A stretch of 21,526 nt of DNA from UBA3792 sp964426415 (GCA_964426415.1 CAYRQM010000032.1:1-21526); one strand, 5' to 3'; numbered from the stretch's first letter, positions 1-8,500 are shown. Made by a program: numbers and translations. Notes: generated by a model not told the origin, from the sequence alone.

Positions 1-3000
1 TGCTTGCCTTCCCATGACAGTGTTTTGCCAAGGTAGCTTGTGGGGTTGCCCATGGCGTCGTAGGCAATGAACTGCCCGTTGTAGCTTGTGAGCTGATCGG
101 CCCATGTGCTGTTGCCGTAGGTATAGGACAGGGTCTCCAGGCAGGAGCCTAAGGTTCCGCCGTTTGCCACATAAGCGTAGCGGCTCTTGCTTTGGAGGTT
201 GCCCCATGAGTCGTAGCTGTACGTCCACGACTGGTTCAGGGAGGCGTTGTCCTCCCGGATCAGCTGGTTGGCAGCGTCGTATTGGTAGTAAGTGATCGCC
301 GTTCCCTGGGTTATGGTAAGGATATTGCCGTTCTCATCGTAGGTATAGCTGTAAGCGCTGTCGCTGCCGTTTCGGTAAGTGGCAAGCAGGGCGGTTTGGG
401 AGCCGTTAGCGCCTGCAAGGTAGGTCAGGGAAGTATCGTAGTTGCTGGTTAGGCCTATACGCTTTTGGGTAAGGCGGCCTATGGCGTCATAGGTATTGGT
501 TACGATTTTGCCGTTGCTCAAAGTGGTAGTCAATGGCCGCCCGTCGCCGTCGTAGGTGTAGATCGTGTCGTAAGAGCTTCCCATTACGGAGCAGGTCAGC
601 TTCGATAGCTGGTTCATTGCGTCGTATTCGTAGCCGTAGGAGGAAATAACGCTGCCGATGGTCAGCACCGTAAAGGCGCCCGCGGTGTGGGTAAAGGTCT
701 TCTCCGTACTTGCCATGCAGCGCCCCGCATGATCGTACTCAAAGAAGGAGACGCGGTCGGTCTTGTAGTTGTACAGGGCGTAGAGGTCGCCCTCGTTATT
801 GTAGGTAAAGGCATATGCGGGCAGAGACGCGCTGTTGGCGTCGGTGCGCTGGGAGATAGTGGCGACCCGGTCTAAGGAATCGTAGGTGTACTCCGTCTTG
901 AAGCCGCTGCCGTAGGTCACGGAGGTCAGCCGCCCGTATTGGTCGTAGGCGTTGGTGGAAAGGGTGACCGTGCCCACCTTGGTATCCGCTGCCCTGTTCC
1001 AGTCGTCGTAAGTGAAGTTGTAGTAGGTGGCGCCGCGTGTGATTCGTGTCAGCTTGCCGTACGTGTCATAGGTATAGCCCACCGTACCGGTGCCGTCGCT
1101 TGTCAAAGAGGCAAGGCGCAGCATGTTGGCGGCGTTGCCATAGCTATAAGTGGCGGTGTTGCCCTTGGCGTCGGTTATTGTGGTCTGCTGTCGTGTGGTG
1201 GAATCGTAGCCGTAGCTGACGCTGTTGCCGCGTGCGTCGGTGACGGCGGTGGCAAGCGCGGTGGCGGAATCGTATGTGGTTTGGGCGCGGATATAGCTGG
1301 TGCTGTTACCAACCTTGGATGTGGTGACCTGCCCTTTGGCGTTGTAGGTGTTGGTGGTCACCACGCCCTCGTCGCTGGTGGACGTGAGCAGGTTGTGATT
1401 CGCATCATAGGTGTAGGAGGTCACGTTGCCCAATGCATCGGTTGCGGAGGTGAGGTTGTCGTTGTCATCGTAGTCGAAGGTGTTCTCCTGCCCCAAAAGC
1501 GAGGTGTAGCCATCCAGATTGCCGTTGGAGTCATAGGTGTAGCCCTGTGAGAACGTCTCACGATACAGCTGCAGACCGTCCACATACACGGCGCCGCGAC
1601 CGCGAATGAAGGAGATTTTGAGTTGGATCTGCGCATAATTGTACGGCGCGGCGGCGCCGGCACTGGCGAACTGCCAATCTACGGTATCGGATGAGAAGTA
1701 GGTAGTTTGGCTGTAATTGACCACGCCGCTGCTGTTGATAAAGCTCAGCGTCATGCTCTTAATTCCCATGTCTACCATATGGGTTGTGTAGTTGCCGGAG
1801 GAATTCACATAGTAAAGGCGTTGACTGGTGGTGCGGAAGTCGTCGCTTTGCAGCCATGCACCGAAGGAGTAGGTGTCGCCTGCCACACCGCTGACCGTGA
1901 TTGTTTGGGTAACGGTGTTGGTATCGCCCGAACTCTGCAGGCACAACGCGTAATCGTCCAACTGATCGGGGTGGGACGCTGCCGCGCTTGCATACGCTGC
2001 CGCAGAAAGATCGACTACGCCATTTACCGTGGTGTAGTTGACCGCATACGCCGTGGTGCCGTTGCCAAAGTCTGCGTTCTCCAGCATATTGTAGCGATTG
2101 GGCGTAGCGTTGGCTTCCAGCTGAACGGAATCCGCATGGAGCGTGCCGCTGCCCGCCGGCACGGTAATGGTGATGGTCGCGCTTGTTGACACCGCTGTAA
2201 AGGTCACGCTGCCGATGTGCCAGTCTGTCCCTTCTGTGCCGCCGGTCTCTACTGCGGAGCCGGTGAATGTGCTGCTGCCGTTTGTGACGGAGAGCGTCGC
2301 GCCGTCGATGGCGGCGCTCGAGAAGTATGCAGAAAGCGTATACGTCGTGCCGATCTGCAGCGTGACGGGTTGTGTTGCGGTCAACGCCGTTGTTGTCGCC
2401 GCGAACTTCAGCGAACGACGTCCTTCTTTGCGCATGCCGGAATCGATGGTTATTTTGCTCGTGTTGCTGCGCGTCCAATCGACAGGCGTACTGCTGCTGT
2501 CCTCAAAGCCATGGTTTTGCAGCAGATTGACGATTGTGCTTTGGGTCTTGGACACTGCGGAGAGCTGCGTTACGGTCTGCGCCGCGCTGTTGTACGCGGC
2601 ATACACCGCACGGCCTGCAGAATCGGTCACACAGATGGGCTGCCCCATGTCGTCCCACAAGTAAGTCGTTTGACGGGATTGCGTATCCGTCACGATGGTT
2701 TTATTGGTGTCGTAAGTGAAGGACATGGTCTGCCCGGCGGTATCCGCTGCATATTCCTGCACGGACGCCACACGGTACGGATTCGTGATATAGGAGTAGC
2801 ACAGATTGTACCCATCGATGTTGGTAGCACGGGTGAGCGCCAGTACCTCGCTCCCTCCGACCGCGTATTGGTACATGCTGCTCTTGCCGTCCGCGTAAGC
2901 AATGCCCGTCAAGCGGCCGCCGGTGTAGGTGTAAGATACGTCCAGCCCGTTTGGCACATCGATGCTTGACAGGCGATCGTTGGTATAGGCAAGGGCAATC

Positions 3001-5090
3001 GTTTGTCCGCCCGTGCTGTTGCCCGCAAGCTTTTCCTGTATGGCGGAGATTTGCAGGTCGGTCAGTGTAGTGGTTCTGTAGGTGACCAGCGTCTGATTCC
3101 CGTTGGCGTCCGCAATGGTGGTCAAGCGCCCATTCTCCATTGCAGAATCGCACGCAAAGATCATTTGGTTGTCGCCCTTGTCTGTGATCGTGATGGTGTG
3201 CGCAGTCGTGTCCAACGTCAACGTGCTGTTGAGATCCGATTCGTTGACGTAATCGGCGTCAATGCCGGCGTCCGTGTTTTCTTGATAGTAATGGCGCGTC
3301 CCGTCACCATCGATGAGTTGATAATATTGCGCCGTCTCGGTGCGGTTGGCAATGCTGACCAACTTGATGGACTGGGCGTAGTTCAAACGCCAGCCGTAGC
3401 CATACCCAATATCAATCAAACGATCGTTGTTGTTGTATGTGTGAGAAAGGGAGATGGGCAACGTGCCGTTTGAAATCGCTGCGTCGCTGTGGGTCCACAC
3501 CAGATTGCCGGAGAACGCGTTGACCGAGCCGGTACCTGCACGTCCCGCGCTTTGGCTAAAGTACGTCCATGTGCTTTCCAGTCCGGTCGCATTGCGATAG
3601 ATCAGAGAAAAGTACGGATGCCCTGCGTTACCCTCATTGCATTGAGCAGAGCGGAATGTCGTAGAAGAATTCTCGGCACACAATGCGACACCATTGTTTG
3701 TAGAGGCGTCGCCATACCATTGCTTAACCAGGCGTGTCACATCGAAGGCTGTGAACCCATTCTCTATGGTGGATACGCCAAGGCTTGCCACTCCATCCGT
3801 CATATAGGTGGGCTTGGTATTCCATGTGACAGTGGATGGGCTCCACGCGTTGCTTCCGTTCTCATCCGGTGCAATGGCGTAGCAGTCAAGATAGCAGTTG
3901 GTACTGGTGTTGGAATTGCTGCGTGACAAATTGAGTGTCGCCTGCAAAATGATGTCGCCGCTGTTCAGCGCCGGCAAACTCCCGCAATTAATTCGGATCA
4001 AGGTTTCGGTATAGTCACGCGTGTTGGACAACCGTGTTGATGTTGAAAAGTTGGTCGTTGCCGCATCCACCCGTACATAAGTATCTTCTACGTTTTCATT
4101 GAACGTTGTCTGGATGTCCGGATCGATCACCACAGGATAGGCGCAGGCGTCGCTGTTAAGCCAGTTCATATCCGGCGCGATGGTGTAGGTGTATGTACCG
4201 CCAATGACCGTTGTGTCGGCATCGACCGTAGTCGTCGTTGCCTTATCTGTCAGGGACACATCAAAGCTGTCGCTGGTGTTGCCTGCCGCATCGTCCATGA
4301 CGGGACTGCCCATGATGAGCTGTGCTTTGCCGTCCTCGTCCACGAACGTGACGCTGCCGTCATCGGTGACTGCGGGCTCTAAACCCACGCAGTGCAGCGT
4401 CATGGTGTAGACCACCTTCTCGGTGGGGGCTTCATGCAACGTGATGAATTCGGACAGGATATACGAATTGAGGACGTATCGAACAGATGTGCCGCTCGCC
4501 GCGTCCTCATATAGTACCTCAGAAGAAAGCTCCTCGGGAAAGCGCAGCGCCATGTCTCGCTCTTCATCTGTCAGCGCCGTGGCATCCGTCGTGTCTTGGG
4601 TGACGGCAACAGTTGCGTCGGTGATCCCGTCAATGCTCCACGAAAGATACTTGTTTTCGGCAACACGGTATTGCACCAGCTCGTCCGCTGCAAGGGATGT
4701 GGCAAACTGCACGGTAACGGCGCCGGCCTTCGTGCGATAGGATACCGTTTTGCCCGTCTCATCCGTAACGGGAATTAGGGTGTTGTCAATGGCCTGCCAC
4801 TCGCCGTCCGCTTCATAATGAACGGGGAAGGGATACAGGACAGCCTCGGTGGCGCCGTCCGCGCGGCGAAACGCTTTTCCGGATTCGCTGCGCAGTGTCG
4901 CGTCCTCCCCCACAAGAGGGCTATATGCAAGCGTGGTATCTTGAGAGAAACTGTTGCCATCCGCATATGCCCGGATGGACTTCATCAGCGCAACAGTATC
5001 CGCATACGCCTTGCTCGGCGTCGCCACATAGTACACAAACACCATGATGGCTGTTAACAGAATGCAGAGTATCGTTCTGATGTGTTTCAT
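1..5090 (-). CDS. Secreted DNRLRE / YD-repeat (RHS, WapA-like) giant protein, 3' end outside window
   Basis: Reading the minus strand from the ATG at 5090 gives an open frame with no stop down to position 1, about 1,696 codons, so the gene is cut by the window edge. A GGGGG ribosome-binding stretch lies about 6 bases before the ATG. Residues 1-30 form a signal peptide (basic start, hydrophobic core, cleavage-like AYA). Residues about 325-500 look like a DNRLRE domain (EDTYVRVD, then ETLIRIN and a VKQWYGD block). Residues about 700-850 hold the first YD-type repeats. Two carbohydrate-binding-like modules start near 854 (NHGFED) and 999 (ENADFG). From about 1180 to the edge there are many YD repeats of the YTYDxxGN / YDAxGRL type. 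In this family YD repeats wrap into a shell that can carry a variable toxic C-terminal tip. That part is not visible, so toxin activity is unproven. The gene may instead be a wall-associated surface protein. Confidence 0.9.
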   Translation of the reverse strand, partial: MKHIRTILCILLTAIMVFVYYVATPSKAYADTVALMKSIRAYADGNSFSQDTTLAYSPLVGEDATLRSESGKAFRRADGATEAVLYPFPVHYEADGEWQAIDNTLIPVTDETGKTVSYRTKAGAVTVQFATSLAADELVQYRVAENKYLSWSIDGITDATVAVTQDTTDATALTDEERDMALRFPEELSSEVLYEDAASGTSVRYVLNSYILSEFITLHEAPTEKVVYTMTLHCVGLEPAVTDDGSVTFVDEDGKAQLIMGSPVMDDAAGNTSDSFDVSLTDKATTTTVDADTTVIGGTYTYTIAPDMNWLNSDACAYPVVIDPDIQTTFNENVEDTYVRVDAATTNFSTSTRLSNTRDYTETLIRINCGSLPALNSGDIILQATLNLSRSNSNTSTNCYLDCYAIAPDENGSNAWSPSTVTWNTKPTYMTDGVASLGVSTIENGFTAFDVTRLVKQWYGDASTNNGVALCAENSSTTFRSAQCNEGNAGHPYFSLIYRNATGLESTWTYFSQSAGRAGTGSVNAFSGNLVWTHSDAAISNGTLPISLSHTYNNNDRLIDIGYGYGWRLNYAQSIKLVSIANRTETAQYYQLIDGDGTRHYYQENTDAGIDADYVNESDLNSTLTLDTTAHTITITDKGDNQMIFACDSAMENGRLTTIADANGNQTLVTYRTTTLTDLQISAIQEKLAGNSTGGQTIALAYTNDRLSSIDVPNGLDVSYTYTGGRLTGIAYADGKSSMYQYAVGGSEVLALTRATNIDGYNLCYSYITNPYRVASVQEYAADTAGQTMSFTYDTNKTIVTDTQSRQTTYLWDDMGQPICVTDSAGRAVYAAYNSAAQTVTQLSAVSKTQSTIVNLLQNHGFEDSSSTPVDWTRSNTSKITIDSGMRKEGRRSLKFAATTTALTATQPVTLQIGTTYTLSAYFSSAAIDGATLSVTNGSSTFTGSAVETGGTEGTDWHIGSVTFTAVSTSATITITVPAGSGTLHADSVQLEANATPNRYNMLENADFGNGTTAYAVNYTTVNGVVDLSAAAYASAAASHPDQLDDYALCLQSSGDTNTVTQTITVSGVAGDTYSFGAWLQSDDFRTTSQRLYYVNSSGNYTTHMVDMGIKSMTLSFINSSGVVNYSQTTYFSSDTVDWQFASAGAAAPYNYAQIQLKISFIRGRGAVYVDGLQLYRETFSQGYTYDSNGNLDGYTSLLGQENTFDYDDNDNLTSATDALGNVTSYTYDANHNLLTSTSDEGVVTTNTYNAKGQVTTSKVGNSTSYIRAQTTYDSATALATAVTDARGNSVSYGYDSTTRQQTTITDAKGNTATYSYGNAANMLRLASLTSDGTGTVGYTYDTYGKLTRITRGATYYNFTYDDWNRAADTKVGTVTLSTNAYDQYGRLTSVTYGSGFKTEYTYDSLDRVATISQRTDANSASLPAYAFTYNNEGDLYALYNYKTDRVSFFEYDHAGRCMASTEKTFTHTAGAFTVLTIGSVISSYGYEYDAMNQLSKLTCSVMGSSYDTIYTYDGDGRPLTTTLSNGKIVTNTYDAIGRLTQKRIGLTSNYDTSLTYLAGANGSQTALLATYRNGSDSAYSYTYDENGNILTITQGTAITYYQYDAANQLIREDNASLNQSWTYSYDSWGNLQSKSRYAYVANGGTLGSCLETLSYTYGNSTWADQLTSYNGQFIAYDAMGNPTSYLGKTLSWEGK

Positions 5091-5436
5091 GGTTGCCCCC
5101 TAATCAATTCAGTTCTTTAAGGCAACTTCCTATGTTGTTGCCCTCTATTAATTATGTACCGCCAAGGCCCAAATTATGACATGCCAAAATTAAACGTTCA
5201 TAATTGCAATTCTAAATAGTATTTATGGTTTCGAAGTTGGGAGATAGCCGAGCGCTAAATGATAAGAAAAACGTTCACCAACGAGAAACAATAACCGGGC
5301 AGAAAGCCTTTGATTGCGTCCCAAATATGTGCGAAGCAGTTGCATAGGACGAATGAAAGGGACGACACCTTTCATACCTTATCATCGTGCCGCGCCCTCC
5401 CCGTAAAGCGGCGCTTGCGAGTGGGCTTGTCCTTTC
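5091..5436. other. AT-rich intergenic region upstream of the YD-repeat gene
   Basis: No convincing gene is visible here. The part from about 5100 to 5300 is clearly more AT-rich than its surroundings and should contain the minus-strand promoter and leader of the YD-repeat gene. Several -10-like hexamers (CATAAT, TAGAAT on the minus strand) occur, but none has a good -35, so I do not assign a promoter. Two small inverted repeats are visible: GGCAAC 5121-5126 with GTTGCC 5137-5142, which would lie in the leader, and an 8-bp perfect stem ATGAAAGG 5353-5360 with CCTTTCAT 5368-5375. Confidence 0.6.
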
Positions 5437-5465
5437 AAGACTGTTTCCAAAGCGGAAGCAGTCTT
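5437..5465. repeat. Dispersed hairpin repeat, copy 1 (downstream of cotJC)
   Basis: These 29 bases are an exact reverse-complement match to 9978-10006. The stem arms are AAGACTGCTTCC and GGAAACAGTCTT (minus-strand reading) around a GCTTT loop, with one wobble pair. It lies 9 bases after the cotJC stop and may act as its transcription end, although the following U-tract is poor (GAAAGG). The resemblance to the other copy continues into the cotJC 3' end. Confidence 0.85.
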
Positions 5466-5473
5466 ATTGGGGG

Positions 5474-6070
5474 TCAGCGGCGGCGATTGCAGCGGCAGGT
5501 GGCGGAAGCGCGGTTGTTGCAAATGCCCTGTACGATGTCCAAGCATTCGCCAAACCGTTGATAATGCACCACCTCGCGTTCGCGCAGGAAGTACAGCGGC
5601 TCGATGATTTGGCAGTTGTTGGTCATGTTCATCAGGTGTTCGTACGTTGCACGCGCCTTTTGTTCTGCAGCCATATCCTCACTGAGATCCGCGATGGGGT
5701 CGCCGGTGCAGGCGATGTACGCGCTGGTGAAGGGGACGCCGTTGGGATCGCAGGGGAAGACGCCATGGTTGTGCAGCACATAGTAGCCGTCCAAGCCTGC
5801 GGCGGTCAGCTCCTCACAGCTTGCGCCCTGCATACACTGATGAATCATCGTGGCGATCATCTCCCAATGCGCCATCTCCTCGGTGCCGATGTCGGTCAGC
5901 GTGGCGCGGACGCGGTCGTCGGGCATGGAGTAGCGCTGTGTCAGATAGCGCACCGCTGCGCCCAGCTCCGAATCGGGGCCGCCGTACTGCGCCATGAGCA
6001 GCTTTGCCATGCGCACGTCGGGGCGGGTGATGTTGACGGGGTATTCCAGTCGTTTTTCATAAATCCACAT
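5474..6070 (-). CDS. cotJC: Spore coat protein CotJC, manganese-catalase family
   Basis: 198 residues starting MWIYEKRLEYPV, the typical CotJC opening. Helical ferritin-like core motifs are present: AKLLMAQYGGPDSEL near residue 22, TDIGTEEMAHWEMIATMIHQ near 60, GDPIADLSEDMAAEQKARATYEHL near 123, and LREREVVHYQRF near 160. The Glu and His residues of these motifs fit the dimanganese site of the family. An AGGAGG ribosome-binding site sits 8 bases before the ATG. It is the last gene of cotJABC, 12 bases after cotJB. The protein is expected in the coat of the developing spore. The final 16 or so residues, after DIVQG, are an odd Cys/Arg/Asn-rich tail (ending CRCNRRR) that does not look like the family. 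This tail overlaps sequence resembling the dispersed hairpin repeat and may be acquired. Confidence 0.95.
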   Translation of the reverse strand: MWIYEKRLEYPVNITRPDVRMAKLLMAQYGGPDSELGAAVRYLTQRYSMPDDRVRATLTDIGTEEMAHWEMIATMIHQCMQGASCEELTAAGLDGYYVLHNHGVFPCDPNGVPFTSAYIACTGDPIADLSEDMAAEQKARATYEHLMNMTNNCQIIEPLYFLREREVVHYQRFGECLDIVQGICNNRASATCRCNRRR

Positions 6071-6082
6071 ACACGTTCCTCC

Positions 6083-6331
6083 TTACTGCTGCCACGGCCA
6101 TTTGCCATAGACCCAGCTGCCCGCCGTGTGGGGACAGTTGCCAAAGTTCTCCAGCGGGCCGAACGTCTCGTGATACGTCGTCATGAGGCGATCCAGCGTT
6201 TCGGCGTAGCAGTTGAAGTCCGCCGTCGCCGCCTCGTCGTCGGGGTGGGTGTCCAAGTACAGCTGCAGCTCCACGCACGCAAAGCGCGCTTCGCCGATCT
6301 TCGTTAAGAGCGCCTGTTCACATACTTCCAT
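6083..6331 (-). CDS. cotJB: Spore coat protein CotJB
   Basis: 82 residues. The pattern FACVELQLYLDTHPDDEAA at residues 17-35, the following YAETLDRLMTTYHETFGPLENFG, and the C-terminal WVYGKWPW match the CotJB family in content and usual length. A GGAGGG ribosome-binding site precedes the ATG and overlaps the cotJA stop region; the genes are 3 bases apart, which suggests translational coupling. CotJB is known as a small coat component made together with CotJA and CotJC in the mother cell. Its biochemical role is not established. Confidence 0.93.
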   Translation of the reverse strand: MEVCEQALLTKIGEARFACVELQLYLDTHPDDEAATADFNCYAETLDRLMTTYHETFGPLENFGNCPHTAGSWVYGKWPWQQ

Positions 6332-6334
6332 CGC

Positions 6335-6604
6335 TTAACCCTCCGTGCACGCCGTGGCATAGGGCGAGACCAAATCGGGAAACAGCGTCCCACATTGCAG
6401 CGCCTTTGCAGGGCAATATCCCGCCCGATATGCCTGCATGGGGAAATACGCGGTCGCCAATTTGCAGGTCGGCGCCGCCTCCGGGACGCAGCCGTCCGCC
6501 GAGCAAACCGATCCCGCCGTCACGACGTTGTCCACCGACGTCGGGTCGATGGCGGGTTGGCTTGTAAAGCAGCAGGCGCTCCCTCTTGTTCCGTTCTGTT
6601 GCAT
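6335..6604 (-). CDS. cotJA: Spore coat associated protein CotJA
   Basis: 89 residues from the ATG at 6604. The C-terminal half carries the family signature AYFPMQAYRAGYCPAKAL, followed by GTLFPDLVSPY. The N-terminal half is a variable Cys-containing stretch (SACC, SVCSADGC, TCK). A GGAGG at 6616-6620 lies 11 bases before this ATG and 8 bases before an in-frame TTG at 6607, so the start could be one codon earlier. It is the first gene of the minus-strand cotJABC operon. The upstream region is shared with the divergent ylmC-like gene. I could not assign a convincing sporulation-sigma promoter there. Confidence 0.9.
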   Translation of the reverse strand: MQQNGTRGSACCFTSQPAIDPTSVDNVVTAGSVCSADGCVPEAAPTCKLATAYFPMQAYRAGYCPAKALQCGTLFPDLVSPYATACTEG

Positions 6605-6729
6605 CAAATATCGTTCCTCCTTGCATCGTGTGTTCTTACCTTCATACTATTAAAAACGCACAAAAACCGTGACGGCATGGCATGGCGCGCCGCGATTTTG
6701 CATAAGCTGTGTCGAACGGAGGGAGGCGC

Positions 6730-7002
6730 TTGGAAACCCGTATGGAAAAGAGTGGAACGCCATGGACGTGCAAGGTCACGTTTTCGGAATTGAAAAAACG
6801 AGAGGTCATCAATGTGTGTGACGGCGCCCGCCTTGGGTGCGTGTGCGATCTGGAAATCGACATGCAGACCGGCTGCGTGCTGGCATTGATCGTGCCGGGC
6901 GAGACGCGTTGGCTGGGCGTGCTGAAGGGGCACGACGATCTGGTCATCCCCTTTTGCCGCATTCGCAAGCTGGGGGAGGACGTCATCTTGGTGGAGCTGT
7001 AA
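6730..7002 (+). CDS. YlmC/YmxH family sporulation protein (PRC-barrel)
   Basis: About 90 residues. After a short leader, the body KVTFSELKKREVINVCDGARLG, then CDLEIDMQTGCVLALIVPG and IPFCRIRKLGEDVILVEL, is the pattern of the small PRC-barrel proteins YlmC/YmxH found in spore formers. I chose TTG at 6730 because the GGAGG at 6718-6722 is 7 bases upstream of it. An in-frame ATG at 6742 and a GTG at 6709 are alternatives, but both have worse spacing to that site. It is transcribed divergently from cotJA. The family is linked to sporulation by distribution and regulation, but its molecular role is not known. Confidence 0.85.
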   Translation: METRMEKSGTPWTCKVTFSELKKREVINVCDGARLGCVCDLEIDMQTGCVLALIVPGETRWLGVLKGHDDLVIPFCRIRKLGEDVILVEL

Positions 7003-7029
7003 GCCGCACGGCAAATGTGCAAAAACCTA

Positions 7030-7058
7030 TGGCATAAGCGAAAAGAGTATGGTATAAT
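7030..7058 (+). promoter_or_regulatory. Sigma-A type promoter of nrdR-pgeF
   Basis: TGGCAT at 7030-7035, a 17-base spacer and a perfect TATAAT at 7053-7058, with a TGG just before the -10. It lies 57 bases before the nrdR ATG, and no other gene lies between. Confidence 0.8.
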
Positions 7059-7065
7059 CGCAACA

Positions 7066-7095
7066 TGTGGTGGTGTGCTTGCATTGCGCACCACA
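7066..7095 (+). promoter_or_regulatory. Leader hairpin before nrdR
   Basis: TGTGGTG 7066-7072 pairs with CACCACA 7089-7095, with further GTGC/GCGC pairing inside. The element starts just after the expected transcription start and ends 5 bases before the nrdR GGAGG. It could protect the mRNA or influence translation. It does not resemble an NrdR box. Confidence 0.5.
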
Positions 7096-7114
7096 AACAA
7101 GGAGGACAAGCCCT

Positions 7115-7570
7115 ATGAAGTGCAGGTATTGCGGCAACATGGACAGCAAGGTCATCGACTCACGCCCGGGCGAGGACGGCCTCTACATTCGGCGGCGCAG
7201 GGAATGCATCGCGTGCCACAGACGGTTTACCACATTCGAGCGCGTGGAGGAGAACCCCGTGATGGTCGTGAAGCGCGACGGGCGGCGCGAGCCGTTCGAA
7301 CGGGACAAGGTTGCCACCGGCATTCGGAAAGCGTGTGAGAAGCGCCCCATTCCCGCCGATGTGCAAAATCGCTTGGTGGACGAAATCTGCCGCGAGGTCA
7401 ACAATTCCTTGGATTCCGAAATCTCCACCGCAGCGGTGGGCGACATGGTCATGCGCAAGCTGCGCGACGTGGACGAAGTGGCGTATGTGCGGTTTGCCTC
7501 CGTCTACCGCGAGTTCAAGGATTCCCAGACTTTCCTGCAAGAATTGCAGCGCCTGTTGGACGAAAAATGA
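7115..7570 (+). CDS. nrdR: Transcriptional repressor NrdR
   Basis: 151 residues, the normal length for NrdR. The N-terminal zinc ribbon has C3-x2-C6 and C31-x2-C34 (MKCRYCG, RRECIACHRRF) with the conserved DSRP between them. Residues about 49-139 form the ATP-cone domain (VVKRDGRREPFERDKV, RKLRDVDEVAYVRFASVYREF). NrdR senses ATP/dATP and represses ribonucleotide reductase genes. No nrd genes lie in this window. The ATG at 7115 has GGAGG 9 bases upstream; an upstream in-frame extension to 7067 lacks conserved sequence. Its TGA overlaps the pgeF ATG (ATGA), so the two are translationally coupled. Confidence 0.97.
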   Translation: MKCRYCGNMDSKVIDSRPGEDGLYIRRRRECIACHRRFTTFERVEENPVMVVKRDGRREPFERDKVATGIRKACEKRPIPADVQNRLVDEICREVNNSLDSEISTAAVGDMVMRKLRDVDEVAYVRFASVYREFKDSQTFLQELQRLLDEK

Positions 7571-8439
7571 CACGAGAACAGTTTGCTGCCGCATATCAAA
7601 GCATCATTCCCGCTTTTGCCTATCGGGAAACGGACGGCGTGGGGCTGTACACGCTGCCCGCTTTTTCGGCTTGCAGCGGAATCGATCACGGCTTTACGGC
7701 GCGCATGGGCGGCGTGTCCGCGGGCTGTTTCGCCTCTTTAAATCTCAGCTTCACACGGCCTGAACAGCGCGAAAACGTCATGCAGAACTATCGCATCTTC
7801 AGCGCGGCGGCGGGCATCCCGTGGGAAAGCATGGTGATGGACACCTACGAGCATGGGACGACGGTCTTGAGCGTGGACGGCGCGGACTGCGGACGCGGCT
7901 ATCTGAAGCCATCGCTGCCGCCTTGCGACGGGCTGGTGACCGACGATCCCCGCGTCACGCTGGTGACGGGTCATGCCGACTGCATGGCGTTCTTCTTTTA
8001 CGACGCCCAACACCGTGCCATCGGGCTGTGTCATGCGGGCTGGCGCGGCGCACAGGCGCGCATCGGCAGCGAGGTGGTGCGCATGATGCAAAAGCAGTTT
8101 GGCACCGATCCCGCAAAGCTTTTGGCAGGCGTCGGCCCGTCGATCTGCCCGCGTTGCTTCGAGGTGGGCGACGATGTGGCAGAATCGTTTCTTAAAGACT
8201 ATCCGCTGTGCAATCTTCGCGGCGTCAACCAAAAGGGCAAGGCGACCATCGACCTGTGGCAAGTCGCCGTCTGTCAGTTCTTGGAAAGCGGAATTGCGGC
8301 GCGGAACATTGCGCAGATGGGCGTTTGCACCTTCGAAGATCTCCGTTTGTACTCGCATCGGCGCGACAAGGGGCGCACGGGCGGCATGGCGGCGTATCTG
8401 CGGCTGACGAATCCAACAGATTTCTGCGAAAGTCGTTGA
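7567..8439 (+). CDS. pgeF: Peptidoglycan editing factor PgeF / YfiH-type multicopper-oxidase-fold protein
   Basis: 290 residues with the motifs of the YfiH/PgeF (Cu-oxidase_4, laccase domain) family: GFTARMGGVSAGCFASLNLS near residue 42, EHGTTV with H96, TGHADC with H136 and C139, and GLCHAGWRGA with H156, followed by GVGPSICPRCFEVG. The conserved Cys and His residues of the zinc/copper site are present. In other bacteria the family removes wrongly built peptidoglycan precursors (L-Ser-containing) or acts on nucleosides; which substrate applies here cannot be read from the sequence. It overlaps nrdR by 4 bases. Its own stop codon lies within the -35 element of the next promoter. Confidence 0.92.
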   Translation: MTREQFAAAYQSIIPAFAYRETDGVGLYTLPAFSACSGIDHGFTARMGGVSAGCFASLNLSFTRPEQRENVMQNYRIFSAAAGIPWESMVMDTYEHGTTVLSVDGADCGRGYLKPSLPPCDGLVTDDPRVTLVTGHADCMAFFFYDAQHRAIGLCHAGWRGAQARIGSEVVRMMQKQFGTDPAKLLAGVGPSICPRCFEVGDDVAESFLKDYPLCNLRGVNQKGKATIDLWQVAVCQFLESGIAARNIAQMGVCTFEDLRLYSHRRDKGRTGGMAAYLRLTNPTDFCESR

Positions 8440-8464
8440 CAATCCCCTCGGAAAAGTGTACAAT
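8436..8464 (+). promoter_or_regulatory. Consensus sigma-A promoter for the SurA/PrsA-like gene
   Basis: TTGACA at 8436-8441, exactly 17 bases, then TACAAT at 8459-8464. This is the best-matching promoter in the window and suggests strong, constitutive expression of the exported protein at 8501. The -35 overlaps the pgeF stop codon. Confidence 0.9.
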
Positions 8465-8500
8465 TTTTAAGATTCTACGTGAGCAAAGGAAGACAAATCC

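Noticed and set aside
7066..7095. NrdR box in the nrdR leader
   Set aside because: The palindrome does not fit the ACACWATATAGTGT-like pattern; it is only a hairpin.
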